Notes under the pieces: model-generated
The model's database searches: none
The model's input: only the letters and a program-made list of their open reading frames with translations
What the model was told of the DNA's origin: nothing
In this document: piece by piece, positions 40,892 to 49,851 of the stretch
Layout: each line of letters opens with the position of its first letter
Numbering within the stretch: the first letter of the stretch is position 1
Program-made: the position numbers and the translations under genes
Assembly (NCBI GenBank): GCA_943788875.1
Contig: CALSSA010000011.1
Location: forward strand, 78,277 to 142,276
Length of the DNA: 64,000 nt
Origin: an uncultured Pseudomonadales bacterium
Lineage (GTDB): Bacteria > Pseudomonadota > Gammaproteobacteria > Pseudomonadales > Porticoccaceae
Reading direction: 5' to 3'

Positions 40892-42310
40892 ATGAAAGAC
40901 TTACGCAAATTTTATATTAATGGCCAATGGGTAGACCCGCTGGCAGCTCGAGATCTAACCGTAGAGAATCCTGCGACTGAAGAGATGATTGCCACTATCA
41001 GTCTTGGCGCCTCCGGTGACGTGGATGCCGCGGTTGCTGCAGCCAAGGCTGCATTTCCAATTTACTCTCAGATCAGTGTAGAAGAACGTATTGCGCTGAT
41101 GGAAAAACTGCTCGAGATCTACATGAGTCGTATCGATGAAGTGGCAGTTGCTATCAGTATGGAAATGGGTGCTCCGATTTCTTTGGCCACAGAAGCTCAG
41201 GCTGAAACTGGTCGTGGTCACATTACCGCAGCCATAGAATCTCTTAAAGAATATGAATTCGAACGTCAGGTGGGTAATACCAGAATTGTTAAAGAGCCCA
41301 TCGGTGTCTGCGGCTTTATTACTCCCTGGAACTGGCCGATTAACCAGATTAGCTGCAAAGTTGCCCCGGCACTGGCCACTGGCTGTACCATGGTTCTTAA
41401 ACCCAGCGAAATAGCACCAATCTCCGGTTATCTGTTTACCGAGATTATGGATCAGGCCGGTTTCCCCGCTGGTGTTTACAATATGGTGAATGGCGACGGC
41501 CCAGATGTGGGGGCTGTGATCTCCAGCCACCCGGATGTGGATATGGTGTCCTTTACCGGCTCTACAAGGGCGGGAATACTAGTGGCAAAAGCGGCCTCAG
41601 AAACCGTAAAGCGTGTCACTCAAGAGTTGGGCGGCAAGTCCCCTAATATTATTTTTGAAGATGCGGACCTGGAAACTGCGGTCAGTGGCGGTGTTATCAA
41701 TATGATGGGCAATACAGGACAGTCCTGTAATGCGCCATCTCGGATGCTGGTGCATTCCTCGGTTTACGATCAGGCTGTGGAAATTGCCAAACAGACTGCC
41801 GCGCAGGTGGAGGTTGGTGATCCCATGAAAGAAGGCTGGCATCTGGGTCCATTATCCAGTCGTATTCAGTTTGACAAGGTTCAGGCTCTGATAGAAAAAG
41901 GGATAGATGAAGGCGCACAGTTGGTAGCTGGTGGTCCGGGTAAACCCGAGGGTTTGGATGCGGGCTATTTTGTTAAGCCGACTATTTTTGCCGGTGTTAA
42001 TAACCAGATGACTATTGCTCGCGAAGAGATATTCGGCCCTGTGTTGACCATGATCCCTTTCGATACCGAAGAACAGGCCATTGAAATCGCTAATGACACT
42101 CCCTATGGTTTAGCTGCTTATTTCAGCACCACAGACCAAGAGCGGGCCAAGCGAGTGGCTAGCCGACTGCGTGCCGGTATGATCAGTCTGAACAGCGCAT
42201 CGCAGGATTATGCTGCGCCTTTTGGCGGTTATAAGCAGTCAGGTAATGGCCGCGAATGGGGTGAGTACGGTTTTGATGACTTTTTGGAAATTAAAGGTAT
42301 TACCAGCTGA
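40892..42310 (+). CDS. Aldehyde dehydrogenase family protein
   Basis: This NAD(P)-dependent dehydrogenase oxidises an unidentified aldehyde to the acid. The 472-residue sequence has the cofactor-fold motifs ITPWNWPINQI and SFTGSTRAG, the general base Glu245 in QELGGKSP and the nucleophile Cys279 in GQSCNAPSR. A strong AGGGGAAA site precedes the ATG. It stands alone between the thioredoxin-like gene and a repeat island, so context gives no substrate. Confidence 0.93.
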   Translation: MKDLRKFYINGQWVDPLAARDLTVENPATEEMIATISLGASGDVDAAVAAAKAAFPIYSQISVEERIALMEKLLEIYMSRIDEVAVAISMEMGAPISLATEAQAETGRGHITAAIESLKEYEFERQVGNTRIVKEPIGVCGFITPWNWPINQISCKVAPALATGCTMVLKPSEIAPISGYLFTEIMDQAGFPAGVYNMVNGDGPDVGAVISSHPDVDMVSFTGSTRAGILVAKAASETVKRVTQELGGKSPNIIFEDADLETAVSGGVINMMGNTGQSCNAPSRMLVHSSVYDQAVEIAKQTAAQVEVGDPMKEGWHLGPLSSRIQFDKVQALIEKGIDEGAQLVAGGPGKPEGLDAGYFVKPTIFAGVNNQMTIAREEIFGPVLTMIPFDTEEQAIEIANDTPYGLAAYFSTTDQERAKRVASRLRAGMISLNSASQDYAAPFGGYKQSGNGREWGEYGFDDFLEIKGITS

Positions 42311-42320
42311 AAGGTCGCAG

Positions 42321-42555
42321 TTCTGTCATCCTGAGCGCTGGCAATACCCCGAAGACCCTTGCGATCGACTCCATGGTTGCAAGGGTTTTCAGCACTCACA
42401 CAACTCGCTGCGCTCAGACAGGGTGTTCGCTTCATCTGAAAATCCTCACAACCATAAGCGGAGCCTGATTGATCGCAAGGGTCTTCGGGGCATTGCTTGA
42501 GAACTGGGTGCCCGACTGCTGTCATGCTGAGCACCGCGAAGTATCTAGAGCCTCT
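42321..42555. repeat. Palindromic repeat island with a 26-bp inverted repeat
   Basis: A left arm at 42341-42366 (GCAATACCCCGAAGACCCTT...) and a right arm at 42471-42496 are inverted copies with one mismatch. A weaker nested pair lies inside (CATGGTTG...TTTTCAG against CTGAAAATCC...CAACCAT). Outside the arms, TGTCATCCTGAGC (42324) and TGTCATGCTGAGC (42520) are direct, near-identical copies of the dispersed repeat seen at 19045 and 29771. The layout resembles a non-autonomous palindromic element. Confidence 0.75.
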
Positions 42556-43034
42556 TCACTGTTTTTAGCACAACCTTTGAAGTGCCTTGGATGCAGGATG
42601 AAGTCTCGGCGTTTCTGCGTCTCAAGCCTGCCTGTGATAAGTCCAATCAGCAGACAACTAAAGCCAATTAATGCAGCAACAGAGCCATAATAAACACCAG
42701 CCTGATAATAGGACATGCCTCCACTAAGTACCGTGGCGGTAATACCTGCATAGGAACCAAAAAAACCTAGCCCAGCTCCAATATAGCCATATCTTGTCTC
42801 TCGATTTCGTCTTTCCTTGCCAGCGATCGCATCGCCATCAATATCAAGAACTGTAATTTCAATTTCAAATACAGAGGCTAAGGCCTTCTTAGTTTCGAGC
42901 GAACAGTTTCCAGAGGACTCAATTCTTTGAATGGTCCTATGGCTAACGCCAGAAATCAAAGCGAGCTGTTCTTGAGACCAGGCTCTTTGATTACGCAACT
43001 GTTTAATTAGTGCCGAATTTATTCTCATATCCAT
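42522..43034 (-). CDS. XRE-type regulator with C-terminal membrane helices
   Basis: This 170-residue protein has an N-terminal helix-turn-helix of the Cro/C1 type (residues 8-62: WSQEQLALISGVSHRTIQRIE) and then two hydrophobic segments, about residues 83-107 and 113-135, so it is probably a membrane-bound regulator. AAGGAG precedes the ATG. The last residues (about ALDTSRCSA) are encoded inside the dispersed repeat at 42520-42555, suggesting the repeat inserted at or replaced the original 3' end. The target is unknown. Confidence 0.8.
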   Translation of the reverse strand: MDMRINSALIKQLRNQRAWSQEQLALISGVSHRTIQRIESSGNCSLETKKALASVFEIEITVLDIDGDAIAGKERRNRETRYGYIGAGLGFFGSYAGITATVLSGGMSYYQAGVYYGSVAALIGFSCLLIGLITGRLETQKRRDFILHPRHFKGCAKNSEEALDTSRCSA

Positions 43035-43300
43035 TTCCTGATTCTCCTTAAGTATAAGTCAGGGACATGATGGTAGGGGTTAACCATAAATTTAGTTACG
43101 ACAAACAGGCGACAGCAGAGCGTCAGACTCGATCTTTACTTCATCTCGTATCCAAAGCACTGTGCTCAAGAGACTACAGGGACGAGATACATGGATGTAT
43201 TAGTGTCGCGGGAGGCAGGATGCCGGGAATGGCCGTATTCAGGGCTTATTTTGCAAGGGTCATGGCGCGGATAAGCCCCTCGATCAAAAAACTCTAACGT

Positions 43301-44134
43301 TTAATACCGAGCAGACTCCCAAGCATGAATAGCATGCTTGCGGGTCTCCCCCCAGAGATAACCCCCAATCTTCCCGCTCTGCTGCAACACTCGATGACAG
43401 GGTATAAAGAATCCAATCGGATTAGAGCCAATAGCCGTACCCACTGCCCTGGAAGCCTTAGGCCTGCCCACCGCGGCTGCGACCTGTGCATAACTATTGA
43501 TGCAGCCCGGCTCTATCTGCAACAGTGCTCGCCACACATTTACTTGAAAATTGGTGCCCTTCACATAAAGTGATAGCGGCCCATCAATATTTCTCTCACC
43601 TGCAAACAGAGCCTCCACCGTTTTTGTGCTCTCTGAGGTTTGGTTGATTAGCCTGGCATTGGGCCATTGCCCATGCAGGTCTGCGATTTGCTGATCAATA
43701 TTATTATTACTCAAAAAAGCCAGCTTACAGATACCTCTGGGGGTCACAGCAATGAAGACCTCTCCAAACGGACTGCCGGCCAACGAATATTGAATCTGTA
43801 TACCGGCTCCACCGGCCTTAAATTCCCCCGGGCTTGCGGCTTCCAATTGCACAAAATGGTCATGCAATCGGGAGCTGCTGCTCAGGCCCACAGAATTTGA
43901 TACATCCAACAATGGTTTAGATTGGGCAAGTAATTGCTTGGCTCGGTCAACAGTCAGAATCTGCAAATACTTTTTCGGTGTCACTCCAGCCCACTGACTA
44001 AACAGGCGTTGAAAGTGAAATGGACTTAAATGCAAATGACCAGCAATATCCTCGAGAGAGGGCTGCTGTTTGCTATTGGCGTTAATAAAGTCTATTGCCT
44101 GAGCGATGCGCTGGTAGTCGGATTTCATAATCAC
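43301..44134 (-). CDS. AraC-domain O6-alkylguanine-DNA alkyltransferase (Ada-like, no N-terminal zinc domain)
   Basis: This bifunctional protein has an AraC/XylS helix-turn-helix half (residues about 5-105) fused to a methylguanine methyltransferase domain with the acceptor Cys246 in IPCHRVL. The E. coli Ada N-terminal zinc domain with its phosphotriester-repair Cys is missing, so activation through that Cys is not possible. The GTG at 44134 or the ATG at 44128 may be the start. It would repair O6-methylguanine; whether it still regulates genes is open. It lies downstream of the permease gene on the same strand. Confidence 0.92.
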   Translation of the reverse strand: MIMKSDYQRIAQAIDFINANSKQQPSLEDIAGHLHLSPFHFQRLFSQWAGVTPKKYLQILTVDRAKQLLAQSKPLLDVSNSVGLSSSSRLHDHFVQLEAASPGEFKAGGAGIQIQYSLAGSPFGEVFIAVTPRGICKLAFLSNNNIDQQIADLHGQWPNARLINQTSESTKTVEALFAGERNIDGPLSLYVKGTNFQVNVWRALLQIEPGCINSYAQVAAAVGRPKASRAVGTAIGSNPIGFFIPCHRVLQQSGKIGGYLWGETRKHAIHAWESARY

Positions 44135-44156
44135 AGTATTGCCGACCTATGGGTTT

Positions 44157-45524
44157 TTAGCGACCCGAATCTTGCTCAGTTTTATTGGCTGATAAAACAT
44201 AGACCAGACCACCAGCAGCAATAATCCCCAAACCAATCAGGGCCTCTGTCGGTTTTGAGATCAGTACATAGGTCAGGGTCCACAGCGTTACACTCAAATA
44301 AATAATCGGTGCAATTGGGTAGGCAGTGGTTTTGTAGGCACCGGAGATATTGAGCTTTTTAAAGCGCAGCACAAAAACCCCAAGCACGGAGAACAGCGTG
44401 TTGATAGCTAGTACAAAGCTGGAGAAAATCAGCACCGACTCAAATGTGGCGCTGATAATAAAAAACATTGCCAGAGTGCCCTGAAATAGTACCGCATTGA
44501 CAGGAATGCCCTGGGCATTGCACCTGGCGAGCTTCGAGAAAACTGTAAAATCTTCACCGATCATCTGCAGCACTCTGGGCCCGGCCATGGTCATGGCGCT
44601 GACAGTACTGATTAATAAAACTGCCAGCACAGCGCCCATTGCTTTACCTGCGCTGCCGCCAAGTGCAGCCTCAGCGACCACCACTCCGATTTCCAGTTTG
44701 CCTTCCATGCTTGAGATAGGCGCGGCGCTAAGAAAGGTAAAGTTGAGTAACAGATAGAGCATCAATACCAGTGCAGTACCCGCAGCTAATACGATGGGCA
44801 AATTGCGCTGGGGGTTGTCCAGCTCGCCGGTGACATAGGTGGCTGCATTCCAACCGGTGTAGGCATAGTTTACATAGATTAGGGCAACCGCAAAGGCGCC
44901 GCTTACCAGCAGCTTTTCATCGCCGGCCTGAGGCGCAAAATTCAGATTCTGAGGGCTGTTGCCCCAGATGAAAATGACCACACAAAACAGCAGAATCAGT
45001 ACCAGTTTAAGGGCGGTAAAAATCTGTTGCACATTACTGCTGGCTTGTCGCGACAGGCAGTGGGCTAAAGTCAGTATCAGTACCAGAGAAACAGCAGTCC
45101 AGGTTCTGTTGAGTTCGGGAAAGACTGCCGAGAGATAGGCGGCAAAGGTCATAGCTGCAAGTGCCACTGGTGCGGCAAAGCCAACAGTGGCGGACACCCA
45201 TCCGGAGATAAACCCGGCGCAGGGGTGGTAGAGGCGCGAGAGAAAATTATACTCGCCGCCAGAGCGGGGCAGGTTGGCACCCAGTTCGGCATAGGTCAGG
45301 GCGCCACAGAGAGCGGTTAAACCGCCGACAAACCACAGCATCATCAATACAAAGGGCGACTGAATACCCAGCAACTGAAATCCGAGGCTGGTAAACACGC
45401 CAGTGCCGACCATATTGGCGACAACAACAGAGATACCTGTGGTTCTGGAGAAGCTATGCATAGTTATTATTGGATTGCCCCTAAAGGTCTGCATGCACTT
45501 TACAGCACTGCTGGTAAAGGACAA
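44157..45524 (-). CDS. APC-family amino acid permease
   Basis: This is a twelve-helix transporter of the amino acid-polyamine-organocation superfamily. The first helix has VVVANMVGTGVFTSLGF, the substrate-backbone-binding GTG region, and helix 6 has YVNYAYTGWNAATYVTGELDNPQRN, the consensus loop. The TTG at 45524 has a good GAGGA site; an ATG at 45461 would trim 21 residues and fits the family start better, so the start is uncertain. The substrate is not predictable. The Ada-like gene follows closely (22 bp). Confidence 0.9.
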   Translation of the reverse strand: MSFTSSAVKCMQTFRGNPIITMHSFSRTTGISVVVANMVGTGVFTSLGFQLLGIQSPFVLMMLWFVGGLTALCGALTYAELGANLPRSGGEYNFLSRLYHPCAGFISGWVSATVGFAAPVALAAMTFAAYLSAVFPELNRTWTAVSLVLILTLAHCLSRQASSNVQQIFTALKLVLILLFCVVIFIWGNSPQNLNFAPQAGDEKLLVSGAFAVALIYVNYAYTGWNAATYVTGELDNPQRNLPIVLAAGTALVLMLYLLLNFTFLSAAPISSMEGKLEIGVVVAEAALGGSAGKAMGAVLAVLLISTVSAMTMAGPRVLQMIGEDFTVFSKLARCNAQGIPVNAVLFQGTLAMFFIISATFESVLIFSSFVLAINTLFSVLGVFVLRFKKLNISGAYKTTAYPIAPIIYLSVTLWTLTYVLISKPTEALIGLGIIAAGGLVYVLSANKTEQDSGR

Positions 45525-45646
45525 ATAGTTTCCTCAGGGAACTGACTGGAATAAATACCATCGGGTCAGAAAATATCAGATCATTAATCGATAAAAATCA
45601 GGTAAGCTTATGAGCTATAACAATAACAATAAAAAAGGTAATTAAA

Positions 45647-46033
45647 ATGGAAATAGCTCTGCGAATTTTGCTGCGTCTGCTCGCACTTGGCATGTTTATG
45701 GGGGCCGTTGGATTTATCTTTAACCCGGCCGGAATGGAAGCGGATTTTGCCGTAAGAGCACTTGAGACCCATGGCATGGGAACCCTGCGCGGGGATCTGG
45801 GTGGTACCTTCCTGATGTTAGCAATTTTCACTTTCCATGGCTCGAGACCCGGCAATGCTGCCTGGCTGGCAGTGCCTCTGGTATTTATGCTGGCTGTGTT
45901 GTTTGGTCGAATAGTGCATATAGTGCTGGACGGTCTGACTGACCCGGCAATTCGCTCTACGGTAATTGAGTTGGTGGCCATCGCTATCCTCGAATACGCG
46001 CGCAGAACATTAGCAACTGACAATAAAAATTAA
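45647..46033 (+). CDS. Small four-helix membrane protein (DUF4345-like)
   Basis: This 128-residue protein is almost wholly hydrophobic with four predicted helices. The sequence around AVRALETHGMGTLRGDLGG, followed by two helices and a short tail, resembles DUF4345 proteins; the match is from memory and moderate. AAAGG precedes the ATG. It ends 10 bp before the DUF3604 gene and is probably co-transcribed with it. The role is unknown. Confidence 0.7.
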   Translation: MEIALRILLRLLALGMFMGAVGFIFNPAGMEADFAVRALETHGMGTLRGDLGGTFLMLAIFTFHGSRPGNAAWLAVPLVFMLAVLFGRIVHIVLDGLTDPAIRSTVIELVAIAILEYARRTLATDNKN

Positions 46034-46043
46034 GGAGAACGCC

Positions 46044-47924
46044 ATGAGATCACTGGCATTAACCCTGCTTCTATCTATTACCGGTTTAACTCAAGCCAGC
46101 GAAGGGACTGATACTCAGACTCAGGTGTATTTTGGTGATACCCACCTCCATACCACCTACTCCTTTGACGCTTTCTTGAATAATAATTTTAGTGCGGATC
46201 CAGATACTGCCTATCGCTGGGCCAAGGGAGAACCCGTTATTCATCCCTACAACCGCGCCCGAGTGCAAATTGATACGCCACTGGATTTTTTGGTGGTATC
46301 AGATCATGCCGAAATGCTTGGTGTGATGCGGGCTATTCGCTTTGAAACCATCGAATGGGAAGAGATTGGTCTGATCGCTTCTTTTAAGCGCTGGTTCGCT
46401 GTGAAGCAGTTAAATGGTGCGCTGGATGATGATTTGGGTCGCGCCTTTTTTGGTCGTTTCTTGCCTAAGTCTGCAGCTGTAAAGGGTGGTGACCCAGTCG
46501 CTGATATCCATAACAATATTGGCGGAGTTGCCATTTTTGGCGACACCAGCAATACCTCCAGAGATGCCTGGCAAGACATTATTGGGGCGGCAGAAAAGCA
46601 CAATGCCCCCGGCGTATTTACCAGCCTGCTGGGGTGGGAGTGGAGCTCTCTTCCCACCGGCGCAAACCTCCATCGTATTGTTGTAACACCAGAGGGTGGT
46701 GATAAGGCCAGTCAGTATATTCCCTACGGCTCCGATCAGAGTCAGTATCCAGAGGATTTATGGCAATGGCTGGAAGACACGGGGGAGCGAACAGGTAGCC
46801 GCTTTATCTCAATACCTCACAACTCAAATATTTCCAAAGGCTATATGTTTGGTGAGACAACTGTTAAAGGTCAGCCTATTACTGCGGACTATTCACGCAC
46901 GCGGATGCAGTGGGAGCCGATCACTGAGGTGACTCAGATTAAAGGCGATAGTGAGACCCATGCGCAGTTCTCTCCGAACGATGAGTTTGCTGACTTTGAA
47001 ACCTATGAACACCATATTCAAACCTCCAAGAGTGCGACCGCGGTGTCCCCTGGCGACTATATTCGCCCGGCGCTTAAGCGTGGCCTGGCTATTGAACAAA
47101 AAGTAGGTGTGAACCCTTATAAGTTTGGTTTTATTGGATCTACTGATGCTCATTCCGGTCTGTCTTCACCGGAAGAGGGTAACTTCTGGGGAAAAATGGC
47201 CAAGGACAGTACACCAGAGACCAAAGCACCGGTTTTGGGTAACCCCACTGGTGCCGATGGTTGGGATATGTCCGCTTCAGGTTTAGCCGCAGTCTGGGCC
47301 ACAGAAAATAGCCGCGAAGCGATTTATGCTGCGTTTAAGCGTAAAGAAACCTATGCCACTAGTGGCCCGCGAATGCGCGTACAACTATTTGCTGGCTGGG
47401 ATTTCCCGGCCAACGCTGAGACATCAGAAGATTTCGCCGCAATGGGTTATCGGCATGGGGTACCTATGGGTGGAGATCTAACAGCGAATGCAGCCTCCAG
47501 TGCACCACAGTTTTTAGTGCGTGCAGTAAAGGGTCCAATGGATGCCAATCTTGACCGAGTACAAATGGTCAAGGGCTGGGTTGATGCCGCCGGTGCACAG
47601 CATGAAATTGTCTACAATATAGACTGGTCCGGTGATAGGGTGCTGGATGCCAGTGGCAAGTTACCTGCTGTGGGTAATACGGTGGATTTAAAGTCTGCCA
47701 GATATACCAATAGCATTGGTCAGGCTGAGTTTGCGGTTAAATGGTCGGATCCAGATTTTGATTCAGCCCAGTCGGCATTTTACTACGCCCGAGTGCTGCA
47801 GATTCCGACACCGCGCAATGGCCTGTACGATAGTTTGGCGCTGGGTCTGGATAAGCCGCCTCGTGGAGCAAAAACCATTCAGGAGCGAGCCTATACATCG
47901 CCAGTCTGGTATACACCGCAGTAA
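46044..47924 (+). CDS. DUF3604 exported PHP-like metal-dependent hydrolase
   Basis: This 626-residue protein has a signal peptide ending TQA. The DUF3604 domain carries metal-ligand motifs like those of PHP phosphoesterases: GDTHLHT (His34, His36), VVSDHAE (Asp87, His88, Glu90), a later IPHNSN and STDAHSG. These support a periplasmic metal-dependent hydrolase; the substrate is unknown. AAGGAGAA precedes the ATG. It is followed by a parvulin and a HupE-like protein on the same strand, an association that may be functional. Confidence 0.88.
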   Translation: MRSLALTLLLSITGLTQASEGTDTQTQVYFGDTHLHTTYSFDAFLNNNFSADPDTAYRWAKGEPVIHPYNRARVQIDTPLDFLVVSDHAEMLGVMRAIRFETIEWEEIGLIASFKRWFAVKQLNGALDDDLGRAFFGRFLPKSAAVKGGDPVADIHNNIGGVAIFGDTSNTSRDAWQDIIGAAEKHNAPGVFTSLLGWEWSSLPTGANLHRIVVTPEGGDKASQYIPYGSDQSQYPEDLWQWLEDTGERTGSRFISIPHNSNISKGYMFGETTVKGQPITADYSRTRMQWEPITEVTQIKGDSETHAQFSPNDEFADFETYEHHIQTSKSATAVSPGDYIRPALKRGLAIEQKVGVNPYKFGFIGSTDAHSGLSSPEEGNFWGKMAKDSTPETKAPVLGNPTGADGWDMSASGLAAVWATENSREAIYAAFKRKETYATSGPRMRVQLFAGWDFPANAETSEDFAAMGYRHGVPMGGDLTANAASSAPQFLVRAVKGPMDANLDRVQMVKGWVDAAGAQHEIVYNIDWSGDRVLDASGKLPAVGNTVDLKSARYTNSIGQAEFAVKWSDPDFDSAQSAFYYARVLQIPTPRNGLYDSLALGLDKPPRGAKTIQERAYTSPVWYTPQ

Positions 47925-47966
47925 CTGGGCGGTTTAAAAGGAACTTAGAAAGGATTTAAAAGCACA

Positions 47967-48836
47967 ATGGTAAGAAAGTTGTTAAAAGAACCACTTGTTC
48001 AATTTTTAATTATTGCGCTGGTACTTCTCGGTGGTGAGCGTTGGATCAACGCCGAAGATTACGCCTATGATCAGTACCATATTCAGGTAAATGAGCAACA
48101 GTTGCTGCAGTTTATGCAGCTGCGGGCCAAGACCTTTAAGCCAGAGCAGGCTGAGGCTGCTCTGGCAGCTCTCAGCGCCGAAGAGCGGCAGCGGTTGGTT
48201 GATGACTACGCGCGCAACGAAGTGCTTTTCCGCGAGGCCATGGCTCTAAATCTGGATAAGAATGATCAGATTATCCGTCGCCGCATGATTCAAAAAATGG
48301 ACTATCTGGCCCAGGGTTTTTATGACGAAGCCGAGCCCTTAACCGAGCAGGATCTGCGCGACTACTATGCTGACAATCAGCAAGATTATAAAAAAGTCGC
48401 CGAAGCCACCTTTACCCATGTGTTTATTTCCACGCAAAATCGCCCCTCGGAAGAGGCCCAGGCGATGGCAGATAAACTACTGGGTCAGCTTAATACTGAA
48501 CAGGTACCCTTTGAAAATGCCTCCAGATACGGCGAGCGCTTTCTCTACAACCGCAACTATGTCAATCGTGAGGACGATGAGATTGGCAGCCATTTTGGTC
48601 AATCCTTTCAGCAAGCTGTATTTGCCCTAAGCACTGGGGAGCAGTGGCAGGGGCCGGTGCAGTCCAGCTATGGATGGCATCTGGTGTTGCTGGTTAAAAA
48701 TGCCGCTGCCTATGTTCCTGAATTTGAGGAAGTCAGCTCTGCGGTCTTTGCCGATGCTCAGCGTCAACAGCAGAGAGAGGTAAAACGTCAGGCTATCGAT
48801 AAGCTGATGGCCAAATATCAGATCGAGACAGAATAA
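47967..48836 (+). CDS. Membrane-anchored parvulin-type peptidyl-prolyl isomerase
   Basis: This 289-residue protein has one N-terminal helix (QFLIIALVLLGGERW, residues 13-27), a helical chaperone-like region and a C-terminal PpiC-type parvulin domain from about residue 145 (ATFTHVFIST; EIGSHFGQSFQQAVFAL; SYGWHLVLLV). It would assist folding of envelope proteins. It shares a base with the start of the HupE-like gene, so the two are translationally coupled, and follows the DUF3604 gene by 42 bp. Confidence 0.9.
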   Translation: MVRKLLKEPLVQFLIIALVLLGGERWINAEDYAYDQYHIQVNEQQLLQFMQLRAKTFKPEQAEAALAALSAEERQRLVDDYARNEVLFREAMALNLDKNDQIIRRRMIQKMDYLAQGFYDEAEPLTEQDLRDYYADNQQDYKKVAEATFTHVFISTQNRPSEEAQAMADKLLGQLNTEQVPFENASRYGERFLYNRNYVNREDDEIGSHFGQSFQQAVFALSTGEQWQGPVQSSYGWHLVLLVKNAAAYVPEFEEVSSAVFADAQRQQQREVKRQAIDKLMAKYQIETE

Positions 48837-49837
48837 TGCGCACAGTGCTTCTTGCTCTCGCGCTGCTGTTTAGTGGCTGGGTGGTCGCTGATGAGGCACG
48901 TCCGGTTTATGTGGAAGTGGTTGAGAATAATACCAGCCAGTTTCTTGTAAAGTGGAAAGTGCCGCCGGTAATGCCTGCTGGGCAGGAACCCTTTATCAAA
49001 CTGCAACATCCAGACTGTCGACTGGTGGACGGTGCCAATGCCGCAGGATTAATTGGCCGTCGACTCTATCAATGTGATATTCAGGATGCGGATGCCTCCT
49101 TCTCCGTGGTGCTGGACTACCCGCGAAGCAATCCCGCGCTGACCTCGCTTATTGTGTTTAAACCTTTTGAGGCAGAGCCCATACAGGTATTTTCCGGCCC
49201 GGAAAAAACCACGGTCGATATTCCAGTTAGCACCAGCGCTGGCACTGTGGCCAAACAGTACACAGTGGCTGGTATAGAGCATATTCTGATCGGTACAGAC
49301 CATTTACTGTTTGTACTTTGCCTGATGATTATTGCCGGCAGCTTTAAGCGCCTGCTGCTGACAGTGACCGGCTTTACTATTGCCCATTCCATTACTCTGA
49401 GTCTGGCGACATTGGATATTTTCCGCCTGCCCACAGAGCTGGTGGAGTTATTGATTGCCCTGAGTATTGTTTTATTAGCAGTGGAAATTATTAAGCATAA
49501 TCGAGCAGAAGCAGGAGCTACGCCGAGCTTTACCTGGCGCTACCCGGTCAGTGCTTCATCGGCATTTGGATTGTTACATGGCTTTGGTTTTGCGGTGGTC
49601 TTGCAGGAGCTGGGTTTGCCGGCTTCAATGAAGGTTCATGCGCTATTGTTTTTCAACATAGGTGTTGAGCTGGGGCAGCTACTGTTTATTGCCGCAGTAC
49701 TGATACTGATATTTATCCTTATGCGCAGTATTCCCGCAGTCAACAGGCGCCGGGCGGTGCTTGTTGAGGCTGTGGTCTATGTTGTGGGAATTACCAGTGC
49801 TTACTGGTTATTTGAGCGATTTGGCGTACTGTTCTAA
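48836..49837 (+). CDS. HupE/UreJ-type membrane protein (candidate metal transporter)
   Basis: This 333-residue protein has a signal peptide, a periplasmic beta-rich domain of about 120 residues and then six to seven membrane helices of the HupE/UreJ_2 type. The helix motif GIEHILIGTDHLL gives His149, Asp155 and His156, the arrangement proposed to bind Ni or Co in HupE-like permeases; LLHGFGFA follows later. No hydrogenase or urease genes are near, so the metal may serve the DUF3604 enzyme. That link is inferred from gene order. Confidence 0.87.
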   Translation: MRTVLLALALLFSGWVVADEARPVYVEVVENNTSQFLVKWKVPPVMPAGQEPFIKLQHPDCRLVDGANAAGLIGRRLYQCDIQDADASFSVVLDYPRSNPALTSLIVFKPFEAEPIQVFSGPEKTTVDIPVSTSAGTVAKQYTVAGIEHILIGTDHLLFVLCLMIIAGSFKRLLLTVTGFTIAHSITLSLATLDIFRLPTELVELLIALSIVLLAVEIIKHNRAEAGATPSFTWRYPVSASSAFGLLHGFGFAVVLQELGLPASMKVHALLFFNIGVELGQLLFIAAVLILIFILMRSIPAVNRRRAVLVEAVVYVVGITSAYWLFERFGVLF

Positions 49838-49851
49838 GCTTGGCTCGAAAG

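Noticed and set aside
43067..43297. 76-codon open frame between the XRE regulator and the Ada-like gene
   Set aside because: No recognisable domain, odd composition and no convincing start signal; treated as intergenic.
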